NCBI RefSeq assembly: GCF_021869535.1
Contig: NW_026262712.1
Coordinates: forward strand, 67,240,100 to 67,304,099
Length of the DNA stretch: 64,000 nucleotides
Direction of reading: 5' to 3'
DNA from: Mytilus californianus
Lineage: Eukaryota; Mollusca; Bivalvia; Mytilida; Mytilidae
A program made the position numbers and the translations under genes. This document shows positions 12,536-23,110 of this stretch, in pieces; position 1 is the stretch's first letter, and each line of letters starts with the position of its first letter. The notes beneath the pieces are model-generated. The model was not told the origin of the DNA, searched no databases, and was given only the letters and a program-made list of their open reading frames with translations.

Positions 12536-12837
12536 AAGCCGTAGCATGAGAGGGTGGCTACCACAGGTACCCTTTGTTTCAAGATTTGTTCAATGGGGAC
12601 CTATTTTCATCGTCTCAAATCTCAATTTGGAGCAAATTACAGAACACTCCTTAAACTTAATGTGAATGAAAAATGAAAAATACAACGATACACAATTTTT
12701 TTAATTTTCGCATTATATTTCCAACAATAGGAGTAAATCTCTACTTCATATACATTATAGTAGGCAATCAGTATATTTCATGTTTGTTCAGACCGAGCTA
12801 GAACAAATTTGCAATAAATACAATGCGTAGGTCCTAT

Positions 12838-13145
12838 GTAATATGGGTCGTCCGGGATGAAGGTCGGTAAATTTGGACTGCCACTTGAAAATAAGGGTAT
12901 ATTGGATAGGGACAGACATGTTGCCTTGCAACAGGCCACCTACGGACTATCAAAGAGTTGTCGCAAGGGTTCATATCGTGCAGAGAGCAGAGCACTCTCT
13001 CTACACGAGGCATTGGATTTAACGTCCCCATTCAAACCGGACGTGACTGTGTATTTATACATCCCACACAGTCAAACAGTTGCCCTTCTTCAGCAAGAGA
13101 TTTAGCTGCCGGTCGGAAGAAGATAAAAAAGGACCACATTTTTAT
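12838..13145 (+). repeat. Dispersed repeat family K, most complete plus-strand copy
   Basis: Runs from TAATATGGGTCGTCCGGGAT through CTCTCTACACGAGGCATTGG to GCCGGTCGGAAGAAGAT. Its first ~168 bases are also present in 1-kb copies 1 and 2 (10807-10978, 11817-11992), where the element is truncated at TACAC. A diverged partial copy occurs at about 35195-35390. Confidence 0.65.
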
Positions 13146-13149
13146 TCCC

Positions 13150-14080
13150 AGTCACCCTTTGAGATTCAATGTTTAATATCTATGTGTTAATTTTTAGGAT
13201 TGATTAATAAATTATTGATTGTTGTTGACAATGTTTGCTTTTAAAAACTTTCACTGTCAAATATTTCATTCATAACTCAGACGAGATATTTAGAGCGCCA
13301 TTGACTAAAGAGGTTTTAATGTGTTAGTCACAAACAAAAATTTTACCTTTGATTTTATAATACAAGTCATGAACGAAACCAGCAAGTGGCTGTTGTAATT
13401 TTTACATGGAAAGAGCATACACGACACCCTACCAATACGTAGATTTGACGTTCCCATTTGAGACAGCTGCGTATTTAATCATCCCATTCAGCTATAAGAA
13501 CCCATTTCAGTATGGGCCTTACTACCGGACGGGAAAAATTCTTGTAAATATATGTGTATAATTCAGTGAACTTTTAAACCATGATTGGAAAAAGGTTGAT
13601 TGATTGTTTGTCAGGATTTTCTGACGAGAGACAAACTCACTTAAATACCAAAGTCAAACTGAGATAAAGATTATATACTTATATATATCTTAGCTGGTGC
13701 AAGTATAAAAACCTTTTATGTCGTTTTTTCAAGTTCACATTTACATAGTCTGGGGTTAAATTATTTTAGACATCAACAACTTTGTTTGAAACATTCAAGG
13801 AAAAATTTTGGACAGAAGCATCTTTCCTCTGAAGAAAAAAGTTTGCAATTTTTCCCTATTTTACTGTTGAATGGAATCAGTTTTTGGCAGTCAGCAATAC
13901 ACATTTACACTGACAGTGGCAATCGTGGGCGAGACATATGTTTCTGCGGGACCTTTTAGTATTATCATTTTAGGTAGATGTCCCGAATTGCAAAAACATT
14001 TGTTGATTGATTGAATGATTAATTGATTGTTGATGTATACTGCTGTTAGAGTTTAAAGCCACTCTTTTTTTTCCCGTGGG
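13150..14080. other. Intergenic, nothing recognised
   Basis: AT-rich, with no supported gene. A segment at about 13410-13520 resembles part of family K in weak form. Confidence 0.35.
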
Positions 14081-14084
14081 ATTG

Positions 14085-14365
14085 ACTGGGGTGTAGACAT
14101 ATGGTCATTCCTTGGAATTCTCCCGTTCCAGCAGTTTAACCCTAACTAAAGTGGTGCATCCGTTTGGCTGTGTGGGATGCATAAATACCCAGTCAAGTCC
14201 GGTCGGAATGGGGATGTGACCTTATCTGATCCCAGATGTGGCCTGATGTAAAACAACATACCCCCTTTTTTTCAGTCGCAGTCAAAATGTTAACCTGTTC
14301 TCGTCCTGAACATGCATGAAATATTTGCCACTTGACAATTATCAAACAACAATCAATAAATTAAT
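14085..14365 (-). repeat. Dispersed repeat family K, inverted copy
   Basis: Same order of blocks as 8806-9235: TTCTCCCGTTCCAGCAGTTTAA, then CCAGTCAAGTCCGGTCGG, then CTCGTCCTGAACATGC and ATTTGCCACTTGAC. Diverged relative to the other copies. Confidence 0.55.
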
Positions 14366-14402
14366 AAGCACTTTTGGCTATATCTTGCAGTTCAATTAAT
14401 AT

Positions 14403-14524
14403 TAGTAGAGGAAGCCGGAGTAACCAGAGAGAACCACAGAACTTCGGCATGAAAACTGGCATTCCGGGTCAATTAAGATCGGAGTCGAACGCACCTGCCA
14501 GACCACTCGGCAGCCAAGGCCCCC
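14403..14524 (-). mobile_element. Internally deleted tRNA-derived SINE fragment
   Basis: On the minus strand the piece starts GGGGGCCTTGGCTGCCGAGT, the tRNA-like head with the A-box, and jumps directly to the SINE body (GGCAGGTGCGTTCGACTCCG). The anticodon and B-box region seen in the intact copies at 18091 and 22842 is missing. It is a dead, deleted copy. Confidence 0.65.
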
Positions 14525-14969
14525 GATACATTTGTACCTAGATAAGTCAATCTATAGAGAACTATAGCAATTGCGGGATCAGGATAATATCCGCGGTCTG
14601 AAATTAGTGTCACTTGATGGGATTTTACCTGGTGAATGTTTACATGTTTTATACGACCACAAATACATGTATTTACCGGCATGTTTTATAACAAATGCCA
14701 ATTAAAACTTGAATATTTTATTTTGTAGTTGATCTATGGAAACAGTCGAGGAAAAGATATTATAAAATGTAAGACTTGCTCAGCACATCATAACATTGAA
14801 CATCTGTCTTTTTATTTTTATTTTTTACACATCGAATTAAACAAGAATCACAAGATAGAGCATTTCTCAATATATTACGAACACTCTTACCCCAAATATA
14901 TATGTGCGGTCTTAACGATGTATTCTCAATAAAATGATAACTCATCATATATAACAGGACAAAAATTGT

Positions 14970-15165
14970 GTACGCCAGACGCGTGTTTTGTCTACAAAAG
15001 ACTCATTAATGACGATTCAATAAAAACATTAAAAAGGCCAAATAAAGTACGAAGTTGAATAGCATCGAGGACCCCAAATTCCGCAAGGTTTTGCCAAATG
15101 CAGCTAAGGTGATCTATTCCTGGGTTAGAAAATCCTTAGTATTTGTAAACAGTTAATTTTTAACC
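14970..15165 (+). repeat. Dispersed repeat containing GCCAGACGCGTG
   Basis: The block around GTACGCCAGACGCGTGTTTT, followed by ACAAAAGACTCATTAATGAC and a CGAGGACCCCAAATTCC segment, matches a repeat that I recall as common in mussel DNA. No coding potential. Only one copy is in this window, so boundaries are approximate. Confidence 0.45.
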
Positions 15166-15604
15166 ATGACCAAATCAATGATAATTCGTGTCTAATGTTA
15201 GATATTTATAATAAGGTTCATTTGTCTAGAATTGAATCTTTGCTGCACATCATATTTTTCTTATATTTTTCCCTGAACTTCTCTTATCTTGCTGCACAGA
15301 TATATCACGTGAAATATATATGAACAATAATTGGTGAGTTCTGGTGACGTATACAGCCAGTAGAAAGATAAGCAATAGCATCATTACAGAGAACGTGCCA
15401 AATATTGAAGAATTCCATTTGTCAGTGTTTGCAAGGTTATTAATGTTTGTTTCTAGATTCCCACTGTAACTGTTAAAGAAAGCCCAGGTTACGTGTTCCG
15501 TCTATAAACTAGATATTTACAATACAACAGATTGTTTTGCCTTTTGTCATGTCGGAGCTTTTTTAAGCTTACGATACGGTATGATCTTGTTCATTGTTGA
15601 ACGT

Positions 15605-15809
15605 AGGGGCCTCGGTGGCCGAGTGGTCTTATAGTCGAACTACTGTATCACTAGCCTGTCAACACTGAGTTTGTAAGTTATAATCCCGCACGTGGCAGGT
15701 GCGCTCGACTTCAATCTTAATTGATTAGGATTGTTAGTTTTCCTACCAAAGAACGGTGGTTCTCTTTGGGCACTACGGCTTCCTCCATGAATAAGAAAAA
15801 TTACCGCCA
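15605..15809 (+). mobile_element. tRNA-derived SINE, 5' part
   Basis: The head GGCCTCGGTGGCCGAGTGG matches the A-box region of a class II tRNA. It is followed by a degenerate B-box (AAGTTATAATCCCGC instead of GAGTTCGAACCCCGC) and then the SINE body (CGACTTCAATCTTAATTGAT). The element is cut at about 15809 by another repeat and resumes at about 16308. Confidence 0.8.
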
Positions 15810-16307
15810 ATGCCGCCCAAGAAAATAAATGGTAAATGTGTCCATGGAATACATATGATGCCCCCGCTTGCATATAATGTTATAAAGGGACATAACTAGA
15901 GAACTGTAAAATTGACGCCACCCAAATTCGAACTTAATCTGAGTTTTGTGGTAATAAGCATTGTGTATAAGTTTCGTAACATCTATGAGTTTGACTGTCC
16001 CTCTGGTATCTTTCGTCCCTCCTTGATAGAGTCAAGCTGAAGTTAGAGAACGGAAACGAAAAATTCAGCAATTTTTTCATTACTTAAAGGGGCATAACTC
16101 TTGAACAATATAAGAAACCGCCACCCCATTTCAAACTTGATCTCAGTTTTGTGGTAATAAGCATTGTGTATAAGTTTTATAACATTTGGTAGAGGCAAAC
16201 TAAAGTTAGAGAACGAAAATTAATTTTGGTACGTACGTACGGACGGACGGACATAAAGACGGACAAGGGTAACACTTAATACCCCCTTGGCTGAGGCGGG
16301 GGCATAA
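15810..16307. mobile_element. Repeat element inserted in a SINE (ATGCCCCCGC ends)
   Basis: The left part has TGATGCCCCCGCTT (near 15859) and the right end has GCGGGGGCAT (near 16295), an inverted pair. The body contains two related blocks, each with 'GTGGTAATAAGCATTGTGTA', and a run of ACGTACGTACGGACGGACGG typical of a bivalve dispersed repeat. Sequence at 15810-15855 may belong to another fragment. About 498 bp separates the two SINE halves. Confidence 0.6.
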
Positions 16308-16361
16308 AAATAGCACAATAGTGCTGAAAATAGCGTTAAACACCAATCAATCAATCAATCT
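16308..16361 (+). mobile_element. tRNA-derived SINE, 3' tail
   Basis: AAATAGCACAATAGTGCTGA followed by GCGTTAAACACC and four AATC repeats is the 3' end of the same SINE family, seen inverted at 18091 and 22842. Together with 15605-15809 it makes one element interrupted by the 498-bp insertion. A short inverted family A end (16362-16442) follows. Confidence 0.75.
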
Positions 16362-16737
16362 TTATTGAAATCGTATGATGACCTCTACGTCATTTGGTCT
16401 CTGATGTATAGTTGTTTCATCGGCAATAAAACCACATCTACTAAGCTTTTATAAACAATTATGAATAAGCAATCACATTTATAACTTTTTTCAAGAGTCA
16501 AAAGCTAATGTCTTAATGTGCTGTGGCAATTTGCATAACTAAAAAGGGGGTGGGCCTTGATAACAAAAGTGTTCTTTTTTTTTGATACAGTATGATTTTC
16601 CCGATAATCATGAAAACTTATCAAATATACTTCCATCCCTATTCTTTTGCATTATATTTCAACTACACTATTGGGGTGAATTTTCTAGCTTAAGCCTTTG
16701 ACGCACAGCCACTATAAGCAATTTTGTTTTTCTTGTT

Positions 16738-16771
16738 TTTTTTTTTTTCTTATACTTTTTCACTTTTTCAG
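16738..16771 (+). promoter_or_regulatory. Likely 3' splice site before the fucosyltransferase exon
   Basis: A long T-rich tract ends in CACTTTTTCAG at 16771. This is a near-ideal acceptor, suggesting an upstream 5' exon. The matching donor was not located. Confidence 0.55.
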
Positions 16772-16776
16772 ATGTA

Positions 16777-17676
16777 ATGCTTAGTGTCATCATTTTCTGG
16801 ATATCGTTTGATCCTGTAAAAAACACTTTACATTGGATGACGGTGGACAGTCTTTTGAGAGAGAATGAAGGCGTGCTGTGTGTAATGTTTGTTGGTGGTT
16901 TAGGCAATCATATATTCCAATTCGCATCAACTTTCGGAATTGCAAAATCCAAAAATATGACGGTTGTGTTAAATAGTGATTCTTTTCTCAGTGAAGTATT
17001 CAAAATCAATGTAAAATTTAACAAAACTGATTTGTTTTGTAAACAACAGAAATCACTTGATGAAAAACTGCCTGCTGCTTATGATCCAAGTTTAAGAAAG
17101 TTCAACTCTTCTTATAGTTTTCGTTTAAGAACGTATCTTCAGTCATGGAAATATTTTCATGAATACGAAAAACCTCTCAGAAACCATCTTACTTTTCGTG
17201 ATCACATAGTCAAAAAAGCGAATAGCATAATAAAACAAATCTTGACGAAGTACTCTAGATCTAGAACAAACGTGACCTTAGTTGGCGTTCATATTAGGCG
17301 AGGTGATATGGTAAACAACAAGCAAGGTTTTACTGTTGCTACGCCTGAATATATAGTGAAAGCAGTTAATTATTTTTTAAACAAGTACAACGACGTTATA
17401 TTCATTGTAGCATCTAATGGGTTAGAATGGGCAAAACAAAACATGCCTGGGAATATTCGTGTAGAATATGTTCATGAAAAAAGAACTATTGACATGGCAA
17501 CATTATCTTCCTGTGATCACACCATTATGACTGTTGGTACTTTTGGTTGGTGGTGTGCCTGGTTGGCAGGAGGTGATGTAGTATACTTCAGTCGTCCATC
17601 AGTGAAGGGTTCTTGGTGGGACAAAAGAATTAACTTGCGTGATCACTTTTATTCCCATTGGATTGGGATACCTTGA
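16777..17676 (+). CDS. Galactoside alpha-1,2-fucosyltransferase-like protein (GT11)
   Basis: The enzyme would transfer fucose from GDP-fucose to a galactose residue on glycans in the Golgi lumen. The 299-residue frame carries GT11 signatures. These are the N-terminal GGLGNHIFQFAS motif (residues 40-51), the GDP-fucose-binding HIRRGDMV motif (172-179), and the C-terminal TVGTFGWWCAWLAGG segment (252-266). No intron interrupts the frame. Typical family members are about 340-375 residues with a cytoplasmic tail, one transmembrane anchor and a stem. Here only a short hydrophobic start is present. A strong 3' splice site (pyrimidine tract then CAG at 16769-16771) lies five bases before the first ATG and the frame is open through it, so the true N-terminus may come from an upstream exon that I could not identify. 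The acceptor sugar cannot be told from sequence. Domain assignment is firm; the start is not. Confidence 0.88.
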   Translation: MLSVIIFWISFDPVKNTLHWMTVDSLLRENEGVLCVMFVGGLGNHIFQFASTFGIAKSKNMTVVLNSDSFLSEVFKINVKFNKTDLFCKQQKSLDEKLPAAYDPSLRKFNSSYSFRLRTYLQSWKYFHEYEKPLRNHLTFRDHIVKKANSIIKQILTKYSRSRTNVTLVGVHIRRGDMVNNKQGFTVATPEYIVKAVNYFLNKYNDVIFIVASNGLEWAKQNMPGNIRVEYVHEKRTIDMATLSSCDHTIMTVGTFGWWCAWLAGGDVVYFSRPSVKGSWWDKRINLRDHFYSHWIGIP

Positions 17677-17679
17677 TTA

Positions 17680-18090
17680 ACTTATGAAAATATATGTTGA
17701 TGCCGGGACAACTGTAATGAAACGTTTGTAGTAAAAACAAGACAAAGTATTGATGTGCCATAGTTTGTTTTTTTTTAAATTCGTTAAGAAGAGAAGAAAA
17801 ATTCTCAAGTTTTTACGACGAACATTTGACGTTAACTTGATGGGGAAAATACCACATGCACTTTGGGGGTCGAACGTAAGAAAAAAAACGAATACATTAT
17901 CAAACTGAGGCTAAAATGCACAGGTTAATCTTTAAAAATCTGTTAATCACGAAAATACATATTTAATAGTATACGTTTTTTGTAGTCTATCACAAATGCT
18001 CTTTGTAGCACCACAGAAATATTTGTTACGGTTTGTGCCGTTACATTTTTACAACTTGTACACGTGGATTTCTGTTCAGAAATTTATTTA
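17680..18090. other. 3' flank of the fucosyltransferase gene
   Basis: Probable 3' untranslated region and intergenic DNA. No clear AATAAA poly(A) signal was seen in the first 300 bases after the stop codon. Confidence 0.4.
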
Positions 18091-18341
18091 TTGATCGGTG
18101 TTTAACGCCACTTCAGCACTATTGTGCTATTTCGTGGCGGTCAGTTTTTATTGGTGGAGAAAGCCGGAGTGACCGGGGAGAACCACCGACCTTCGGTAGG
18201 AAAACTATAAAAACCCAATCAACTATGATTGGAGTCGAGGGCACCTGCACCGTGCGGGATTCGAACTCCCAACCTCCGTGTTGACAGGCTAGTGACACAG
18301 TGGTTCGACTACTTAGGCTATTCTGCCACCTAGGCCACCTC
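18091..18341 (-). mobile_element. tRNA-derived SINE, nearly complete
   Basis: Read on the minus strand: a tRNA-like head (GTGGCCTAGGTGGCAGAAT), a B-box AGTTCGAATCCCGC, the body with CCGGTCACTCCGGCTTTCTC, and a tail with GCACAATAGTGCTGAAGTGG then GCGTTAAACACCG. It belongs to the same family as 15605 and 22842. No clear target duplication was found. Confidence 0.8.
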
Positions 18342-18749
18342 AGTAATCGCAAAAACAGGATAAACCTTTAGTGGTCTATCCTATATTAATGTTAAAATAT
18401 TATTTCAGTCCGAATGTCCTTATTTGCTTTCTTTCGATAACTATGATACATCGATAACTTTAATTTGTAGTTTTTGTCAAAATGTCTGACTCTACCTATT
18501 GAACAGCATTGCCTTTTTATAAGAATTTATTACCGTCAGCTTGTTAAGTACATGTGTTCAGCATCAAACATACACACTGTTCAATTAGAGAAAATTGAAA
18601 TCAATTACAAAGCCTGGAAAAAAGTAATATTGTATAATACCATGTGAGTAATCAACACTTCGGAAAGTTCCCCGCTTCGCAGTACATATACTTTGAAACA
18701 GGCGAAAGTATGTGAAGGAAGATAACTCAAGCGTATATATATATATATG

Positions 18750-20376
18750 TAAGAGGCATTTTATTAAATTTAGGCATTTATAAGATGCCGGAAAACTTTA
18801 CGCATTTTCTGAAATGCCTTTGAGATTTAGGCATTTTATATAATGACTATTTTTTTCAGGCTTTTTACAAATGCCCAGAAAGATTAAAAGGCATTTTACA
18901 AAATGCCTGAATTATTTTATAGAATGAAATTTTCACAAAAATTGTATGGAAGAACACAGCAATTTTATCTATGATAATTACTGAATGTTAACGCTTGCTG
19001 GTAAGTAGATTAGAATCTAATTATCAAAAATAAAGTCTACTGAATTATTTAAAATTCCCACAAGTACTGAACTCGACTATTATTTGTTATTTCATCAAAA
19101 TATTTGGATGGAAGGTTCTGTTGATCATTTGTCCTGATTTTTTGGCAATACATCATTTGGCATTAAATCTGGTCTTAGCACTACAACCACATTTGGTGAA
19201 ACCCGGACCATGACAATTTCAGCTCTGTCAACTTTTAAACGTTTGAAAAACATGGGGTTTTTTAAGCAGCACACGTATAAATATCTTCTTTTCACGTGTT
19301 TCCAAAAGATTTGAAGTAAAATTATAATGATTATGTTAACTTACATCTTTTGGGTTATCAGGGCATTCACCAGAATGAATCAGATATTCTCATAGTAGGT
19401 GATGCATGCTTAGTAGGAGACGCTTACACTTTGGACGGATGCACATTGATTTGCCTCTTTTTGATTGGTTGTTTTTATTTTAACATCAGTACACTACTGT
19501 CGCCTTAATTCATCAGATTGTGAAGACCTAAGAATGTCCTGGAGGTAGTGACGATGATAATCATATCTTCATTTCACAACCAAACACGACCTTGTATAGT
19601 GAAACCAAAGCTTTAGAGGGAAATTCGTTTTGCTGTGCAGCATGTATGAATATGATGCCTTTTGTAAGGAAAGTACCACGCTCTCTGAACGTTTAAGAAC
19701 ACTTCTTAAAAAGGTGCCTTTTGGAAAGTAACATCTGTCCCTACCCAATATACATTCTTTTCAAGCGGCAGTCAATAATTTTGTCCCTTACCCAAAAAAT
19801 CTATTGTAGAACTTACCTATTTGATTTATATCATTTTTTCTCGTCCTGAAATATTTGCCACTGAACGCAAACAAACAACAATTAGTAAATCAAACATTAT
19901 CCTTCTTTTGTTTTGAATCTAGATTTTCTAAAAATTGTCTTTAAATTTTGATTCATTGTGAGAACAATTTGTCCTTCTGTAACAAGAAGGCATAAAATTA
20001 CTATCTGAAATAATAAGTAAGTACAAACTTAATGTGTTTCACTAAAAGAACCTATTACAGACATACAAACTTTCCCATGTAGTATTTGAAGAATAAACTT
20101 AATTTTACTGTACCATTAGGCATTTCATTTGCAAGATATTGTGTTTTTGTCATATCTCAATGATATTCTAATCTTTTTCTACAAATTACTGAAACTGACT
20201 ATTGCTTACATCCACTTTATTTGAACTTGGGTGGATAGTTGTCTCATTGGCAATCATACCTCATCTCCTTATTTTTATAGGTATTTTTAGTCATTTTATA
20301 TATGCCTGTCAAGTATAGGCATTATGTAAATTGCCGGAAAATTCAGTCATTTTACAAAATGCCTGTAACGTATATA
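18750..20376. mobile_element. Candidate foldback element with GGCATTTTA/TAAAATGCC ends
   Basis: The left part (18752-18915) has at least four blocks of AGGCATTT or AAATGCC, and the right part (20280-20372) has a matching inverted set including ATTTTACAAAATGCCTG. The two arrays are about 1.35 kb apart, in the arrangement expected of a foldback transposon with palindromic subterminal repeats. Both also contain GATGCCGGAAAA or ATTGCCGGAAAA. Target duplication is unclear. The interior includes a fragment of family K and an inverted family A end (20210-20278). Confidence 0.5.
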
Positions 20377-20802
20377 ATGATTGTGTTTCAATACAGACGA
20401 GATTGTCCATGAATTCGCCATGTACAACACATTCATGAAACATACACAAAAAAAGCCATCCAAAACTGGCAAAAGAAATGACAAATGGTACAAAGCACAA
20501 GGTTCAAGATCAAATGTTCCAAAATGATATACATTTATATACATGATAATAAAGTATGTAGACTGATTATTTCCTTATTCTTTAAAATATAAATATCCTA
20601 TATCCAAATGATAAGAATTGAATTCAATAACCTTGATACCTTAACAAAAGAATAGGAAATAAATAGCTTTCTGTTAAACTGGCAAATATATAATGAACTG
20701 AGTTATCTGTTAGTTTCGTAGATTGCAAATAGTTATAAACCAGGAAATGTGTCCATAGTACACCATGCCAAAATGGGTCAAAATGGTTATTTGGCATATT
20801 AT

Positions 20803-20914
20803 CACAGGCTCTTGTTTCTATCCATGGGAAGGTCGACTATCCATATATAATAGACCTCTAACTTCTATTATACATGGATAGTCGACCTTCCCATGAATGT
20901 AACAAGTGCCTGTG
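20803..20914. mobile_element. 112-bp foldback MITE with 8-bp target duplication (hAT-like)
   Basis: CACAGGCTCTTGTTTCTATC to the centre pairs with the right half ending AACAAGTGCCTGTG. The core GGGAAGGTCGACTATCCAT is perfectly matched. The element is flanked by CATATTAT on both sides (20795-20802 and 20915-20922). An 8-bp duplication with CA..TG type ends fits hAT-derived MITEs. No coding potential. Confidence 0.8.
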
Positions 20915-21302
20915 CATATTATATAATCATTTTAAAATTCACTCCCCCTTCCCAAAAAAAAGGGAGCATGTGTAATAAATTTCAAGTTGATGTGACCACA
21001 ACCTTATGATATACTACCTAACCAAAACTTTAACCTGAGATTTAACAAATAATTGAATCCTGAAAACGGATAAAAACCATAATTTGGCATGTAATTTATT
21101 AAGTTCATTTCATAATCAGCATATTTTCTTAGTTCAAAGTTGATGTGAACACAACTTCATGGTAAACTACATGGACCAAAAACTTAAACCTGATATGGTA
21201 CGGACGGACTAACAGACCTAGGAATGGACGGACGCCTATACTAAAAACATACTGATGTCCTTTACTATAGTAGGCAGAAGATAAACTGGTACAACAGGAA
21301 TC

Positions 21303-22653
21303 GCCTTCACGGTACACCATACTACATCAATCACTAACACCCGACTCATGCGACGCCTTCACGGTACAACATACTACATCAACCACTAACACCCGACTCA
21401 TGCGACGCCTTCACAGTACAACATACTACATCAGCCACTAACACCCGACTCATGCGACGCCTTCACAGTACAACATACTACATCAACCACTAACACCCGA
21501 CTCATGCGACACCTTCACGGTACAACATACTACATCAACCACTAACACCCGACTCATGCGACGCCCTCAAGGTACAACATACTACATCAACCACTAACAC
21601 CCGACTCATGCGACACCTTCACGGTACAACATACTACATCAACCACTAACACCCGACTCATGCGACACCTTCACGGTACAACATACTACATCAACCACTA
21701 ACACCCGACTCATGCGACACCTTCACGGTACAACATACTACACCAACCACTAACACCCGACTCATGCGACGCCTTCACGGTACAACATACTACACCAACC
21801 ACTAACACCCGACTCATGCGACCCCTTCACGGTACAACATACTACATCAACCACTAACACCCGACTCATGCGACGCCTTCACGGTACACCATACTACATC
21901 AACCACTAACACCCGACTCATGCGACGCCTTCACGGTACAACATACTACATCAACCACTAACACCCGACTCATGCGACGCCTTCACGGTACAACATACTA
22001 CATCAACCACTAACACCCGACTCATGCGACGCCTTCACGGTACAACATACTACATCACCCACTAACACCCGACTCATGCGACGCCTTCACGGTACAACAT
22101 ACTACATCAATCACTAACACCCGACTCATGCGACGCCTTCACGGTACAACATACTACATCAACCACTAACACCCGACTCATGCGACGCCTTCACGGTACA
22201 ACATACTACATCAACCACTAACACCCGACTCATGCGACGCCTTCACGGTACAACATACTACATCAACCACTAACACCCGACTCATGCGACGCCTTCACGG
22301 TACAACATACTACATCAACCACTAACACCCGACTCATGCGACGCCTTCACAGTACAACATACTACATCAACCACTAACACCCGACTCATGCGACGCCTTC
22401 ACGGTACAACATACTACATCAACCACTAACACCCGACTCATGCGACGCCTTCACGGTACAACATACTACATCAACCACTAACACCCGACTCATGCGACGC
22501 CTTCACGGTACAACATACTACATCAACCACTAACACCCGACTCATGCGACGCCTTCACGGTACAACATACTACATCAACCACTAACACCCGACTCATGCG
22601 ACGCCTTCACGGTACAACATACTACATCAACCACTAACACCCGACTCATGCGA
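21303..22653. repeat. 52-bp minisatellite, about 26 copies
   Basis: The unit starts GCCTTCACGGTACAACATAC and ends CCCGACTCATGCGAC. Successive starts are 52 bases apart (21303, 21355 and so on). Copies are nearly identical; a few carry single substitutions such as CACACC for CACAAC, ACACC for ACGCC or CCCCTT. The array is more GC-rich than its surroundings. 52 is not a multiple of three and units contain stops, so it is not coding. Confidence 0.97.
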
Positions 22654-22675
22654 ATCTCTTATTTCAATTAAATTC

Positions 22676-22841
22676 AGGGGCGGCTCCAGGGTTTTTGAAA
22701 GGGGACGTAATTCCTGAAATAGGTATATATATTGCCAAGCGGAGTGATTTGAAAATATTTGGGATGATTGTATGCTAAAAAAGTATATATATATATTCTT
22801 ATCAAAGGGGGCATACTCCCTCTACCCCACCCCAGTTTCGA
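22676..22841. mobile_element. One end of a CAGGGGCGG-type element, interrupted by a SINE
   Basis: CAGGGGCGGCTCCAGGGTTT resembles the terminus of the element at 53449-53612 (CAGGGGCGGATCCAG). The sequence continues to 22841, where a SINE is inserted, and resumes at 23111. The second terminus was not found. Confidence 0.45.
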
Positions 22842-23095
22842 TTTGATTTTTGGTGTTTTAACGCCACTTTTAAGCACCGCTTTTGTGCTATTTCGTGGCG
22901 GCCAGTTTTTATTGGTGGAGGAAGCCGGAGTGCCCGGAGAAAACCACCGACCTTCGATAGGAAAACTGACAATCCTAGTCAATTAAGATTGGAGTCGAGT
23001 GCACCCGCACGAGCGGGGTTCGAACTCACAACCTCAGTGTTGACTGGCTAGTGATTACAGTAGTAACTACTTAGACCACTCGGCCACCGAGGCCT
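22842..23095 (-). mobile_element. tRNA-derived SINE with 15-bp target duplication
   Basis: On the minus strand: head GGCCTCGGTGGCCGAGTGGT (A-box), B-box GAGTTCGAACCCCGCTC, then the body and a 3' tail ending in a short A-rich stretch. It is flanked by CCACCCCAGTTTCGA at 22827-22841 and 23096-23110. This perfect 15-bp duplication marks a retrotransposed and fairly young insertion. The A- and B-boxes are the internal RNA polymerase III promoter. The long variable region points to a Leu- or Ser-type tRNA ancestor. Confidence 0.92.
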
Positions 23096-23110
23096 CCACC
23101 CCAGTTTCGA

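Larger units (their letters stand above)
9965..13006. repeat. Three tandem copies of a ~1.01 kb unit
   Basis: Unit boundaries are marked by TACAC at 9965, 10974, 11988 and 13002, giving periods of 1009, 1014 and 1014 bp. The copies are very similar, differing by scattered substitutions and a few small indels. Each holds a 24-bp minisatellite, a stretch of unique AT-rich DNA, and the left part of a family K repeat cut at TACAC. Only the third copy runs on into the rest of family K. This shows that the right edge of the duplication lies inside a pre-existing K element. Confidence 0.9.

Noticed and set aside
15605-15695. Functional tRNA-Leu/Ser gene
   Set aside because: The tRNA-like head is fused to a SINE body and tail, and its B-box is degenerate; the same structure recurs at other sites.
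21303-22653. CRISPR array
   Set aside because: The repeat is a continuous 52-bp tandem without unique spacers, in an animal genome.
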